Source: an uncultured Pelagibacteraceae bacterium
Lineage (GTDB): Bacteria > Pseudomonadota > Alphaproteobacteria > Pelagibacterales > Pelagibacteraceae
Length of the DNA: 64,000 bases
Assembly (NCBI GenBank): GCA_902633125.1
Contig: CACPEZ010000001.1
Coordinates: 1-64,000, forward strand
Direction: 5' to 3'
Under the pieces are notes generated by a model. It searched no databases, had not been told where the DNA came from, and saw only the letters and a program-made list of their open reading frames with translations. Numbering within the stretch: the stretch's first letter is position 1; each line of letters starts with the position of its first letter. Both the position numbers and the translations under genes were made by a program. Shown here in pieces: positions 1 to 9,015 of this stretch.

Positions 1-1181
1 GAAGCCATTTTGATTATTCAGCAGATGAAAAGAAAATGGAAGAACAGATTGCAATAATTAATCATAAAGATGTTGTGGGTTACAGAAATTTACTTAAATT
101 TACAAAAAAAATATTTGATAAGGGTTATTCAGAATTATCAGATGTGCCATTTGATAAACCTTCATTTATGTTTAAGCAAATTCCTGCATTGCTAAGTTTA
201 AAAAGTTATAAATCTGTTTATTCATTGGTTAGCGGTTTTATTGAAAATGAAAAACTAAGAAGGCTATTTAGTATGCACCCATTATTGGTGGGTGGAAACC
301 CTTTTACTACAACCTCTATTTATGGATTAATTTTGTATTTAGAAAAAAAATGGGGAATTCATTATTCTATGGGAGGAACGGGACAAATCATAAAAGGTTT
401 TGAGAAATTGATGTTAGAAGAAGATGTTACAATTATTAAAGGTAAAGAAGTTAAAAACTTGCTTACAGAAAATAAAAGAGTTGTCGGGGTTATGACAAGT
501 GAAGATGAGGAAATTAAAGCAGATAACGTAGTTTGTAATGCAGATCCTCCCGGTGTTTATTCAAAAATGCTAAATAATCAAAAATATAACTCCTTATTTA
601 ATTGGAAGATAAATAGAATGGAATATTCAATGGGATTGTTTGTTTATTATTTTGGAACAAAGAAAAAATACGAAAATGTTGAACATCATACTATAAAGTT
701 TGGCGATAAGTACAAAGAACACTTGGATGATATATTTGTAAACAAAAAATTAAATAACGATATAAGCTATTACCTACATAGGCCTACTGCGACTGACTCG
801 AGTATGGCACCAAAAGACCATGATTGCTTTTATGTATTAGTGCCTGTGCCTAATAATAAATCAGGAATAAACTGGTCAATCGAAGGTGAGAATCTAAAAA
901 AACTTGTGATAGATAAAATGGAAAAAAGTTTATTACCTAACCTAAGAGAAAATATTGTAGATGATTTTTATTTAACTCCTGATTATTTTGAGAATGAATT
1001 AAACACAAAATATGGCTCTGGTTTTTCAATTCAGCCAAAATTTTCTCAATCAGCATACTTTAGATTTCATAATAAATCTGAGGTTTATGACGGTTTATAT
1101 TTTGTTGGAGCGGGCACTCATCCTGGAGCTGGTGTTCCAGGGGTCCTATCATCCGCAAAGGTCTTAGATAAAATTTTGTAA
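1..1181 (+). CDS. crtI: Phytoene desaturase CrtI (5' partial)
   Basis: This FAD-dependent desaturase converts phytoene to lycopene in carotenoid synthesis. The reading frame is open to the left edge of the window (in frame from base 3), so the N-terminal dinucleotide-binding part lies outside; about 392 residues are present, against roughly 490 to 500 for the family. The C-terminal signature FVGAGTHPGAGVPGVL, which closes the FAD-binding fold in CrtI proteins, is intact near the end. An internal ATG at 36 is not the real start. The TAA stop shares one base with the crtB start, so the two are translationally coupled in a crt operon. The family call is secure. The desaturation number (lycopene as product) is inferred from crtB and crtY next to it. 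Confidence 0.93.
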   Translation, partial: SHFDYSADEKKMEEQIAIINHKDVVGYRNLLKFTKKIFDKGYSELSDVPFDKPSFMFKQIPALLSLKSYKSVYSLVSGFIENEKLRRLFSMHPLLVGGNPFTTTSIYGLILYLEKKWGIHYSMGGTGQIIKGFEKLMLEEDVTIIKGKEVKNLLTENKRVVGVMTSEDEEIKADNVVCNADPPGVYSKMLNNQKYNSLFNWKINRMEYSMGLFVYYFGTKKKYENVEHHTIKFGDKYKEHLDDIFVNKKLNNDISYYLHRPTATDSSMAPKDHDCFYVLVPVPNNKSGINWSIEGENLKKLVIDKMEKSLLPNLRENIVDDFYLTPDYFENELNTKYGSGFSIQPKFSQSAYFRFHNKSEVYDGLYFVGAGTHPGAGVPGVLSSAKVLDKIL

Positions 1182-2032
1182 TGAACGAACAAAATTATTT
1201 GTCGATATACGCTAAATCTTTTAATTGGGCAGGTTTCTTTTTACCAAAACAAGTCTACTCTGATTGCTCTAATTTGTACGATTTTTGTAGATATATAGAC
1301 AATATAGCAGATGAAAAAGGTGAGCTTGATACGAAATTAAAAAATTTCAATACTTTCAAAGAAGATTTCAAATTAAAAAATGAAAATAACCAAATAATTA
1401 AAAATATGTGGGCTTTAATAAATAAATTTGGAATATCACAAAAAATAATTAATGATTTATTCGATGGTGTCGAGGCTGATATAAAATCAAAAGTAGAAAT
1501 CAACACTGACAAAGATCTATATGTTTATTCATATAGAGTGGCTGGAACAGTTGGATTGATGATGGCAAAAATTTTAAATGTCAAAGAAAGATCAGCACTT
1601 TTAGGAGCGATTGACTTAGGTATTGCAATGCAATTAACTAATATTTCAAGAGATGTTATTGAAGATGAAAGCAATAATAGGTTTTATATAAAAAAGAATT
1701 TTGATGAAATTAAAAGAATTCTAAAAATCGCTGACAAATTTTATAATAATTCTTTTATATCAATTAAAAAAATTCCTTTCTTTTTAAGATTTTCGATTTT
1801 GGTTGCAAGACGAGTATATAGACAAATTGGAAATGAAATCTTAAAAAAAGGAAACTTAGAAAATTATAATAAATCAGGAAAAATTTATGTAAACAATTTA
1901 GGAAAAGTCTTACATACAGTGCTATCTATTGGTGATTTAATTAAATTATATTTTGTAAAAGAAGATAAAAAACTTACAATAAAAGAGCATGAGATAATAA
2001 TGCAAGATATTGAGTATAATGAAAGATTTTGA
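1181..2032 (+). CDS. crtB: Phytoene synthase CrtB
   Basis: This enzyme condenses two geranylgeranyl diphosphates to phytoene, the first committed carotenoid step. The 283 residues carry both Asp-rich Mg-diphosphate motifs of the squalene/phytoene synthase family: YDFCRYIDNIAD near residue 36 and LTNISRDVIED near residue 152. Length is usual for bacterial CrtB (about 280 to 310). The start ATG overlaps the last base of crtI, and the stop lies inside the start region of crtY, consistent with one tightly packed operon. The C-terminal third is rich in Lys and Asn, as expected from AT-rich codon use. No membrane segment is evident; the family works as a membrane-associated enzyme. Confidence 0.95.
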   Translation: MNEQNYLSIYAKSFNWAGFFLPKQVYSDCSNLYDFCRYIDNIADEKGELDTKLKNFNTFKEDFKLKNENNQIIKNMWALINKFGISQKIINDLFDGVEADIKSKVEINTDKDLYVYSYRVAGTVGLMMAKILNVKERSALLGAIDLGIAMQLTNISRDVIEDESNNRFYIKKNFDEIKRILKIADKFYNNSFISIKKIPFFLRFSILVARRVYRQIGNEILKKGNLENYNKSGKIYVNNLGKVLHTVLSIGDLIKLYFVKEDKKLTIKEHEIIMQDIEYNERF

Positions 2033-3086
2033 TTACATAATTATTGGAGGTGGCTGTGCAGGTTTAACATTGGCTTATGAGTTAGAGTATCACGATAAAC
2101 TTAAAAATAAGACTTTAGCAATTATTGAAAAAAGAGATGAATATAAAAGAGATAAAACTTGGTCATATTGGAAAACTGTACCTCACAAGTTTGATGACTG
2201 TGTAAGAAAAAGATGGAAAGATTATACAATCAATTTTAAAGGAAATGTTGAATATAAAGATTGTAAAGAAACTCCTTACGAAAGTATTGATAGTGGACTA
2301 TTCTACAAAAAAATTTTAAATAAAATCAATAAAAATCCTAATATTCAATTTTTTAAAGATATTAGTGAAGTAAATACAGAAAACGCAATTTTATTTAACA
2401 GTTTGCCAAATCTTGATAATAAAGATTCCAATTTATGGCAACACTTTCAAGGTGTTGAGATTGAAACTGAAAAAGATTTTTTTGATGATCAAATAATGAA
2501 TTTAATGGACTTTGATTGTGATCAAAAAAAAAGTGTTCATTTTTTCTATACACTACCCTATTCAAAAAAATCAGCTTTAATCGAAACTACGTGGCTTTCA
2601 AAAATGGAAGATGATAGTGAAAAAGATTATGATAAACAAATTACTGATTACATCGAAAACACATTAAAATTAAAAAAATATAAAATTAATTATAAAGAGG
2701 TTGGGGCCATACCATTATTTTATCCAAAATTTAAAAACGACAAAAATACGATTAATATTGGAACTGCTGGAGGTATGACGCGTTTAAGTACTGGCTATAC
2801 TTTCCTAAATATTCAAGAACAAGCAGAATATATTACCCAAAACATTGATAAAATAACCCAAACTAGAGCTTTCAATATAAAAAGTAAGTATAAGTTTTTA
2901 GATAATGTTTTTTTGAAAGTCCTAGCTGAAAAGCCAGAGATCATGCCAAATATTTTCTTCAAAATGTTTAAAAGCAAGTCAAAAACAGTGATAAATTTCC
3001 TTTCCAATAAAAGTAATATCTTCGAGGACTTATCCATTATATTAAAGATGCCAAAATGGATTTTTATTAAGGCTGTATTTAAATAA
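2019..3086 (+). CDS. crtY: Lycopene beta-cyclase CrtY
   Basis: This flavoprotein cyclises both ends of lycopene to give beta-carotene. The N-terminus DYIIIGGGCAGLTLAYELE is the Rossmann dinucleotide-binding motif of the CrtY/CrtL family, and the mid-region IGTAGGMTRLSTGYTF matches the conserved cyclase segment. I chose the ATG at 2019 (protein begins MKDFDYI) because it places the Rossmann motif at the usual distance from the N-terminus. An in-frame ATG at 2010 would add three residues. The gene overlaps the 3' end of crtB by 14 bases and its stop overlaps the blh start. Together with blh it implies that beta-carotene is made for cleavage to retinal. Confidence 0.93.
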   Translation: MKDFDYIIIGGGCAGLTLAYELEYHDKLKNKTLAIIEKRDEYKRDKTWSYWKTVPHKFDDCVRKRWKDYTINFKGNVEYKDCKETPYESIDSGLFYKKILNKINKNPNIQFFKDISEVNTENAILFNSLPNLDNKDSNLWQHFQGVEIETEKDFFDDQIMNLMDFDCDQKKSVHFFYTLPYSKKSALIETTWLSKMEDDSEKDYDKQITDYIENTLKLKKYKINYKEVGAIPLFYPKFKNDKNTINIGTAGGMTRLSTGYTFLNIQEQAEYITQNIDKITQTRAFNIKSKYKFLDNVFLKVLAEKPEIMPNIFFKMFKSKSKTVINFLSNKSNIFEDLSIILKMPKWIFIKAVFK

Positions 3087-3979
3087 TGATCAATAAAATA
3101 AATTTTTTTCATTCTATTATTTTTTTTAATATCTGTATTTTTTTTTCTGCCTTTGAGGTATTGAGAGATAATTCGTTTATACTTTTTAGTTTTTTTTTAA
3201 TTCTTACAATTGGTATCTCTCACGGTGCGCTGGATCATGAAAAGGGTAAAAAACTTTTAAAAATTTATAAAATTAAAAATACAGAAGTGTTCTATATAAC
3301 TTATATAGGTATAGCTATTTTTGTTATTTTAATTTGGATTTTAAGTCCAATATTTTTGCTTTCACTTTTTTTAATAGTTGCAGCATATCATTTTGGCAAA
3401 GAGGATAGTGACTTTATCGAAACAAAAAATATTAATTTTTTAGAAATTTTTTATTTTATTAAAGGATCATTAGTTATTTCATCGCCCTTGCTGTTTCATA
3501 AAGCTGAGACAATCGAAATTTTTAAAATATTAAATTTTTCAATAAACGAAAATATTGTGGCTAATAATTTTTTAATTCTTTTAATTTTATTATCAGTGCT
3601 AAGTAATTTTGTTATATATAGAGGTAATAATAATGATTTAAGATCAATTCTTTTTTTAGATAGTTTTTCAATAATTATTTTAAACTATTTTTTAAATCCT
3701 ATATTAGCTTTTACAATTTATTTCTGCTTTCTTCATTCTATAAGACACTCACTAAGTTTAATTAGTGAAATAAATAAAAATTTGATGAAAGGATTTCCTA
3801 TTTTTTTACGAAAAATTATTCCACTTACAGTAATTACAGCAATAATGTATTTAATAGTTTTTTATTTTATTTTAGAAAAATTTGGTATAGATGAAAGTAT
3901 TATTAAAATAATATTTGTTGGATTGGCTTCATTGACCTTTCCTCATATTTTACTTGAATTCATGGTAGAAAAAAAATGA
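3086..3979 (+). CDS. blh: Beta-carotene 15,15'-dioxygenase, Brp/Blh family
   Basis: This integral-membrane iron oxygenase cleaves beta-carotene into two retinals, the chromophore of rhodopsins. The protein has 297 residues, is strongly hydrophobic with about seven or more membrane segments, and keeps the conserved His-containing motifs of the Brp/Blh family: SHGALDHE near residue 46, AYHFGKED near residue 100, FLHSIRHS near residue 214 and FPHILLEF near the C-terminus. It follows crtY with a one-base overlap. No rhodopsin gene is in this window, so a proteorhodopsin elsewhere in the genome is inferred. Confidence 0.93.
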   Translation: MINKINFFHSIIFFNICIFFSAFEVLRDNSFILFSFFLILTIGISHGALDHEKGKKLLKIYKIKNTEVFYITYIGIAIFVILIWILSPIFLLSLFLIVAAYHFGKEDSDFIETKNINFLEIFYFIKGSLVISSPLLFHKAETIEIFKILNFSINENIVANNFLILLILLSVLSNFVIYRGNNNDLRSILFLDSFSIIILNYFLNPILAFTIYFCFLHSIRHSLSLISEINKNLMKGFPIFLRKIIPLTVITAIMYLIVFYFILEKFGIDESIIKIIFVGLASLTFPHILLEFMVEKK

Positions 3980-4146
3980 AAAATAAAACTATAAATCTAG
4001 TTGGATGGATATTGTTCATTATATCTTCAATTGGTTTCATCATCTCAAGTATAGGAAGTTTTTGGGCTATGTTCGGAAGCCTGTTTTTTTTTATTGCTTG
4101 TATAGTATTTTTAATTCCATTTTTTAAAAAGGATGAAAATGACTAA
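3976..4146 (+). CDS. Small two-helix membrane protein, unknown
   Basis: This 56-residue ORF starts with ATG at 3976, overlapping the blh stop by four bases (ATGA), and ends at TAA 4144-4146, overlapping the ispH start. The protein has two hydrophobic stretches (about residues 8-27 and 30-50) separated by a short Ser/Gly turn, and a charged C-terminus KKDEND. The coupling at both ends argues for a translated gene that bridges the retinal and isoprenoid genes. I recognise no family, and the function is unknown. The alternative is a chance ORF in AT-rich sequence, but the precise overlaps make that less likely. Confidence 0.6.
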   Translation: MKNKTINLVGWILFIISSIGFIISSIGSFWAMFGSLFFFIACIVFLIPFFKKDEND

Positions 4147-5083
4147 CAAAAATTTAAAAATTTATTTAGCTGCACCAAGAGGATTTTGTGCAGGAGTTGA
4201 TAGAGCAATTGAAATTGTAAAAAAGAGTATAGGTAAATTTGGTGCTCCAGTTTATGTGAGACACGAAATTGTACATAACAAACATGTTGTAGAAAGTTTA
4301 AAAAAAATAGGAGCGATATTTGTTGAAGAACTAGATGAAATCAAAGATAAGTCTAGACCAGTTATATTCTCAGCACATGGAGTGCCAAAATCTGTCCCAG
4401 AGAAAGCTTCTAATTTAAATATGATGTTTGTAGATGCAACGTGTCCTCTGGTATCAAAAGTCCATAGAGAGGCTGAAAACTTAAATAAACAAGGACATCA
4501 TATTTTATTAATAGGACACAAAAACCATCCAGAAGTCATTGGAACTATGGGTCAATTACCAAAAGGTTCAATAGATTTGATTGAAAATATTGAGGACGCA
4601 AATAAGTATGAAAATATCTCAAATAAACAGCTATCTTTCATAACTCAAACAACACTTTCTGTAGATGATACCAAAGACATAATTGCAGCTCTAAAATCTA
4701 AATATCCAGATATTAAAGAGCCTAAAAAAGAGGACATATGTTATGCAACAACAAATAGACAATCGGCAGTTAAAGAAATAGCAGATAAATGTGATATGTT
4801 TTTTGTAATAGGAAGTAGAAATTCATCTAACTCTGTAAGATTAGTTGAGGTTGCTAAAAAATCTGGTTGCAATTCTGCTGAGTTAATACACTCAGAAAGT
4901 CCAGTGCCAATAGATAAGATTAAAGAATGTAACACAATTGGAATTTCATCAGGTGCTTCGGCGCCAGAAATACTTGTTGAAAAATTTATAGCAGAGTTAA
5001 AAGATCAATTTACAGTTAACATTGAAGAAGTTGAAATCGTAAAAGAAAATATTACTTTTAAAATTCCTGGAAAATTAAATTAA
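4139..5083 (+). CDS. ispH: 4-hydroxy-3-methylbut-2-enyl diphosphate reductase
   Basis: IspH (LytB) is the last enzyme of the non-mevalonate pathway; it reduces HMBPP to IPP and DMAPP, the precursors of carotenoids, quinone tails and undecaprenyl lipids. The three Fe-S cluster cysteines are visible in GFCAGVDRA, DATCPLVSKVH and DICYATTNRQ, and the substrate-binding motif SHSES is represented by LIHSESPVP. I prefer ATG 4139 (MTNKNLK) because AAAAAGG at 4126-4132 sits at a good distance from it. ATG 4133 is the alternative and adds two residues. The gene ends one base into thrB. Its place right after crt/blh fits isoprenoid supply, although ispH-thrB-rnhA is also an old alphaproteobacterial gene order. 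Confidence 0.96.
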   Translation: MTNKNLKIYLAAPRGFCAGVDRAIEIVKKSIGKFGAPVYVRHEIVHNKHVVESLKKIGAIFVEELDEIKDKSRPVIFSAHGVPKSVPEKASNLNMMFVDATCPLVSKVHREAENLNKQGHHILLIGHKNHPEVIGTMGQLPKGSIDLIENIEDANKYENISNKQLSFITQTTLSVDDTKDIIAALKSKYPDIKEPKKEDICYATTNRQSAVKEIADKCDMFFVIGSRNSSNSVRLVEVAKKSGCNSAELIHSESPVPIDKIKECNTIGISSGASAPEILVEKFIAELKDQFTVNIEEVEIVKENITFKIPGKLN

Positions 5084-6048
5084 TGGCTGTTTATACTAAA
5101 ATTAATAATAAGCAGATAAAATTTATCGAGAAGAAATATAATATTGGGAAAATTATAAATTATTCAGGCATAAAAAAAGGTATAGAGAATACCAACTTCC
5201 TTTTGAAGACAAAGGAAAATAAATATATTTTAACTATTTACGAAAAAAGAGTTCAGAAAAAAGATCTTCCATTTTTTATTAATCTTATGTCTGGTCTATC
5301 TAGATTAGAAGTAAAATGTCCAGTTCCTATAAAAGACAAAAATGGCAAATATTTATTTAATTTAAAAAATAAAAAAGCTTGTATTGTAAGTTTCTTAGAA
5401 GGAAAAGATAAAGATCAACTAAATAGTAAAGATTGTTTTATAGTTGGAAAAAATGCAGCACTTCTTCATAAGGCTTCAAAAAAATTAAAATTATATAGAA
5501 AAAATTCTCTATCGATTAATTCATGGGGATCAATTCTGAATCAAATAGACAATAAAATTAATAAATTGTCAAAAAACTTAAAAGATTTAATGAAAGATGA
5601 TTTGAAAGATATCAAAAAAAAATGGCCTAAAAAAATGCCAAATGGAATAATTCATAACGATTTATTTATTGATAATTTTTTTTTCGAAAAAGGTAAATTT
5701 AATGGATTTATAGACTTTTACTTTTCAGCTAATGATTTCCTATCTTATGAATTAGCAACTTGCATTAATGCTTTATGCTTTAAAAAAAAAAATAGAAAAT
5801 TTGTATTAGATAAAAAAAGATCTTCAAGTTTATTAAAGGGCTATCAATCTGTTAGAAAATTAAGTGAAATTGAAAAAAGAAATTTAAATACATTATGTAG
5901 AGGATCAGCTTTAAGATATCTTTTGACTAGATCTTATGATTATTTAAATACTCCTAAAAATGCTATCATTAAAATTAAAGATCCAAAGGAGTATATAGAT
6001 AAGTTAAACTTTCATAGAAATCTTAGCACATTTAAGGATTATTCTTGA
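5083..6048 (+). CDS. thrB: Homoserine kinase, ThrB2 (APH-fold) type
   Basis: This enzyme phosphorylates homoserine on the way to threonine. The 321-residue protein belongs to the aminoglycoside-phosphotransferase fold rather than the GHMP kinase fold. The N-lobe has the ENTNFLL motif, the catalytic loop reads IIHNDLFIDNFF (His-Asn-Asp, near residue 190) and the metal-binding Asp follows in GFIDFYFS. Length and motifs match alphaproteobacterial ThrB. The start overlaps the ispH stop by one base, and the stop overlaps the rnhA start by one base. Threonine synthase (thrC) lies 0.9 kb away on the other strand, so both last steps of threonine synthesis are local. Confidence 0.92.
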   Translation: MAVYTKINNKQIKFIEKKYNIGKIINYSGIKKGIENTNFLLKTKENKYILTIYEKRVQKKDLPFFINLMSGLSRLEVKCPVPIKDKNGKYLFNLKNKKACIVSFLEGKDKDQLNSKDCFIVGKNAALLHKASKKLKLYRKNSLSINSWGSILNQIDNKINKLSKNLKDLMKDDLKDIKKKWPKKMPNGIIHNDLFIDNFFFEKGKFNGFIDFYFSANDFLSYELATCINALCFKKKNRKFVLDKKRSSSLLKGYQSVRKLSEIEKRNLNTLCRGSALRYLLTRSYDYLNTPKNAIIKIKDPKEYIDKLNFHRNLSTFKDYS

Positions 6049-6470
6049 TGATTAAAATCTACACAGATGGTTCATGCATTGGAAATCCAGGAAATGGTGG
6101 TTGGGCTGCAATTATTATTGATAATGGAAAGAAAACTCAAATTAAGGGAAGCAAAAAAGAAACAACAAATAATCAAATGGAATTACTTGCTCCTATTAAA
6201 GCTTTAAAAAAAATTCAAAAAGGAAGCAAAGTTCAAATATTTACAGACTCTAAATATGTAAAATCTGGGATAACTGAATGGATACATAGTTGGAAAAAAA
6301 ATGGCTGGAAAACAGCTAACAAAAAAGAAGTTAAGAACAAAGAACTTTGGACCGAATTAGATAATCTTTCAAATACATTTGAGATTAAATGGACCTGGGT
6401 AAAGGCACATTCAACAGATAAACTTAATAATGAAGTGGATTTATTGGCAAGGTCCTCTGCCGCAATGTAG
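6048..6470 (+). CDS. rnhA: Ribonuclease HI
   Basis: This enzyme cuts the RNA strand of RNA-DNA hybrids (R-loops, Okazaki primers). The 140-residue protein has all four acidic catalytic positions: Asp in YTDGSCIGNPG, Glu in NNQMELLAP, Asp in FTDSKYV and Asp in NNEVDLLA. The basic handle region SWKKNGWKTANKK is present, as in E. coli RNase HI. I chose ATG 6048, with an AAGGA Shine-Dalgarno element at about 6034-6038, over an upstream in-frame TTG at 6045. The stop is followed by 30 bases and then the convergent peroxiredoxin gene. Confidence 0.95.
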   Translation: MIKIYTDGSCIGNPGNGGWAAIIIDNGKKTQIKGSKKETTNNQMELLAPIKALKKIQKGSKVQIFTDSKYVKSGITEWIHSWKKNGWKTANKKEVKNKELWTELDNLSNTFEIKWTWVKAHSTDKLNNEVDLLARSSAAM

Positions 6471-6500
6471 GTGCACCTGGCAACAGAACTGCCCTACTAA

Positions 6501-6986
6501 TTATAATAAATCTAAAACACCCTCTGCTGAAGATAGACCGCATTGTTTAGTCTCTTTCTCAACTTGAATATTAATGACTTCTAGATTTTCAATAACCATC
6601 GCATAACGATTTGATCTGATACCCATTCCTTTTGAATTTCTATCTACTTCAGCGCCAATTGCTCTCGTAAATAATAGATACGGATCTGATAACATTGTAA
6701 TTCTGCCTCCAGCATTATTCGCTTCTCCCCAGGCATTCATAACAAATGGATCATTCACAGATAAACAAAATATTTTTTCTATTCCTTTTGATTTAATTTT
6801 ATCTGCATTACCTACATATCCAGGAAGATGGAGTTTTGAACAAGTTGAGGTAAAGGCGCCAGGTAATCCAAACAACACTACTTTACCATTTCCTAAAATA
6901 TCTCTAATTTTACTAATTTGTGGCTCACCATCTATTAGATGGAAAATTTCTATGTCTGGAATTTGATCTTTTATTTTTAATTTCAT
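6501..6986 (-). CDS. Peroxiredoxin, Prx5/AhpE-like redoxin
   Basis: This thiol peroxidase is likely to reduce hydrogen peroxide or alkyl hydroperoxides. The 161 residues show the Prx5 peroxidatic motif PGAFTSTCSKLHLPGY, with the active Cys near residue 49 preceded by Pro and Thr, and the typical downstream FCLSVNDPFVMNAWG segment. The start overlaps the thrC stop by four bases, so it is probably translated from the thrC message. In many alphaproteobacteria a gene of this family follows rnhA. Here it is next to rnhA but inverted. The electron donor cannot be told from sequence. Confidence 0.9.
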   Translation of the reverse strand: MKLKIKDQIPDIEIFHLIDGEPQISKIRDILGNGKVVLFGLPGAFTSTCSKLHLPGYVGNADKIKSKGIEKIFCLSVNDPFVMNAWGEANNAGGRITMLSDPYLLFTRAIGAEVDRNSKGMGIRSNRYAMVIENLEVINIQVEKETKQCGLSSAEGVLDLL

Positions 6987-8356
6987 ATTGAGTTAATTAC
7001 GTAATCTTTAACTTTATTTATATCATTTGATAAAACTTCAAATTTTTCTTCTCTATCATAAACATATTTAAGACTATCTGGTAATTCCTCAGTTTTTGAG
7101 ATTGCATCTTCTATTGCTTTTGGGAACTTGCATGGGTGTGCAGTAGATAAAACAACGCAATTTTCTTTTAGTCCAAGTTTTTTTGCAGCACCAATTCCAA
7201 CTGCAGTATGTGGATCCACCACAACTTTATATTCTTCATTTATATCTTTTATCATTTGGATAGTTTCGTTTTCATCTAACATTTCAGATGTGAAATTCTT
7301 TTTTATTTCATCTAAATCACTATTATCGATTTGATAAGTATTATTTTTTATTTTACCCATTACATCTTTTGTAACCTCTGAATTACAGTCTTTTACATCG
7401 TATAAAAGTCTCTCAAAGTTACTTGCTATCTGGATATCCATGCTAGGAGTATTTGTTTCCTCAACTTTCTTTTGAGTATAATCCCCACCAGAAATTGCCC
7501 TATGAAGGATGTCATTTTTGTTAGTAGCTACAATAAGTTTATCAATTGGAAGTCCAAGTTTTTTTGCTAAATAACCAGCATAAATGTCTCCAAAATTTCC
7601 AGTCGGAACGGAAAAAGACAGTGGCTGTACACTTCCTAATTTAAAATAAGCATAAAAATAATAAACTGCTTGAGCAACAATTCTTGCCCAATTAATTGAA
7701 TTAACACCTGACATATTTATTGAGCTGGAAAATTTTACATCATTAAACATGGCTTTAACTAAATTTTGACAGTCATCAAAGTTACCCTCAATAGCAATAT
7801 TGAATACATTTTTTTCTTCATGGATTGTCATCAGTCTTCTTTGCACTGGTGAAATCCTGTTATTTGGATGTAATACAAAAACATTTAAATTTTTTTTACC
7901 TTTTAAAGCATCAATAGCAGCTGCACCTGTGTCTCCTGAAGTTGCTACAATAATATTAATTTTTTTTTGCTCATTTCCTAAGTGATATTGATAGAAATTT
8001 CCTATTAATTGCATTGCAATATCTTTAAAAGCAAGAGTTGGGCCATGATAGAGTTCTAAGACTTTTAAATTTCCTAAATCAGAGATTTTTACAACATCTT
8101 CTGCTCTAAAATTTGAGTAAGATTTTGATACTGTGGAAATTAACTCTTCCTTAGTCATAAAATCACCGATAAATGGGAAAATTATTTCGGCTGCTAATTC
8201 ATTGTAATTAAGACTACTTAGTTTGTTTAGTTCATCTTTGCTAAATGGTTTAATTGACTTTGGAACAAAAAGGCCTCCATCATCAGCTAAGCCTTTCAGA
8301 AATACGTTTTTAAATGAAAAATGATCTGAATTATTTCTAGTGCTTATATATTCCAT
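6983..8356 (-). CDS. thrC: Threonine synthase
   Basis: This PLP-dependent enzyme converts O-phosphohomoserine to threonine. The 457 residues begin with the typical MEYISTRN segment, carry the PLP-Lys motif HGPTLAFKDIAMQ near residue 105 and the phosphate-binding ATSGDTGAAAI stretch. Length agrees with the proteobacterial 430 to 470 residue class. The start shares one base with the SURF1 stop, so it is translationally coupled to the cytochrome oxidase genes. The substrate comes from ThrB, encoded by the convergent gene at 5083-6048. Confidence 0.95.
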   Translation of the reverse strand: MEYISTRNNSDHFSFKNVFLKGLADDGGLFVPKSIKPFSKDELNKLSSLNYNELAAEIIFPFIGDFMTKEELISTVSKSYSNFRAEDVVKISDLGNLKVLELYHGPTLAFKDIAMQLIGNFYQYHLGNEQKKINIIVATSGDTGAAAIDALKGKKNLNVFVLHPNNRISPVQRRLMTIHEEKNVFNIAIEGNFDDCQNLVKAMFNDVKFSSSINMSGVNSINWARIVAQAVYYFYAYFKLGSVQPLSFSVPTGNFGDIYAGYLAKKLGLPIDKLIVATNKNDILHRAISGGDYTQKKVEETNTPSMDIQIASNFERLLYDVKDCNSEVTKDVMGKIKNNTYQIDNSDLDEIKKNFTSEMLDENETIQMIKDINEEYKVVVDPHTAVGIGAAKKLGLKENCVVLSTAHPCKFPKAIEDAISKTEELPDSLKYVYDREEKFEVLSNDINKVKDYVINSI

Positions 8357-9009
8357 CAGTAATTTTTTTTTCTAAAATATAAATATATTAAAAAAATGGA
8401 AACAGCTAATGAAAACCATGTTAGAGCATACTTTAAGTGGTTGTTTGAAATATTGGCTCCAATTTGTTTTGACTGAGGATAAATTCCTTCCTGCTTGCTA
8501 ATATTGTTGATAATGAATGGAGAAAATTCTTTACCTGTATAGGTCAATAAATCTTCATCTTTAAGGGTGAACCAGTAATTCTTATTAACGTCATTATCCG
8601 GCTTAAAATAGTTAAATTTGCTTTTTAATTTTAAAACTCCCTCGAATTTACTTTCATTTGAAACATACTTTTTAGATTTAAGGTCTCTTGGAACCCAACC
8701 CCGATTTATTAAATAGCTTTTATTGTTAATACTAACTGGATTTACAATATCAAATCCTGGCTCTCCTTTTTCATTTAAAGAATATAAATAAATTATTTTT
8801 GAATTATCTAATATTCCCTCAAATTTGATTTTTTTAAAGTTAATTGGATTACTTCCATTAAATTCTACTGGATCACTTTTTAAAGATTGGTCGATTGAAT
8901 TTATTAAATCAAGCTTCCAATTTAGTCTAACTATTTGCCAAGTACCTAATGCCAAAAAAACTAAAATAAAAAAGTATACAAAGATTGAAAAAGATAGCTT
9001 ATTTTTCAA
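8356..9009 (-). CDS. SURF1 family cytochrome oxidase assembly protein
   Basis: SURF1/Shy1 proteins help insert heme a into subunit I of cytochrome c oxidase. The 217-residue protein has the family architecture: an N-terminal membrane helix (about residues 8-24) ending in LGTWQIVRLNWK, a periplasmic domain with YLINRGWVPRD, and a second C-terminal helix near residues 188-210. The gene lies seven bases after ctaE and overlaps thrC by one base, as expected for the last assembly gene of the cox operon. Confidence 0.92.
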   Translation of the reverse strand: MKNKLSFSIFVYFFILVFLALGTWQIVRLNWKLDLINSIDQSLKSDPVEFNGSNPINFKKIKFEGILDNSKIIYLYSLNEKGEPGFDIVNPVSINNKSYLINRGWVPRDLKSKKYVSNESKFEGVLKLKSKFNYFKPDNDVNKNYWFTLKDEDLLTYTGKEFSPFIINNISKQEGIYPQSKQIGANISNNHLKYALTWFSLAVSIFLIYLYFRKKNY

Positions 9010-9015
9010 GAACTA

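Noticed and set aside
1-4146. Proteorhodopsin gene expected next to the retinal genes
   Set aside because: No seven-helix rhodopsin with a retinal-Lys motif is present on either strand of the window.
6471-6500. Possible terminator between rnhA and the peroxiredoxin gene
   Set aside because: The 30 bases contain no convincing stem with a T run on either strand.
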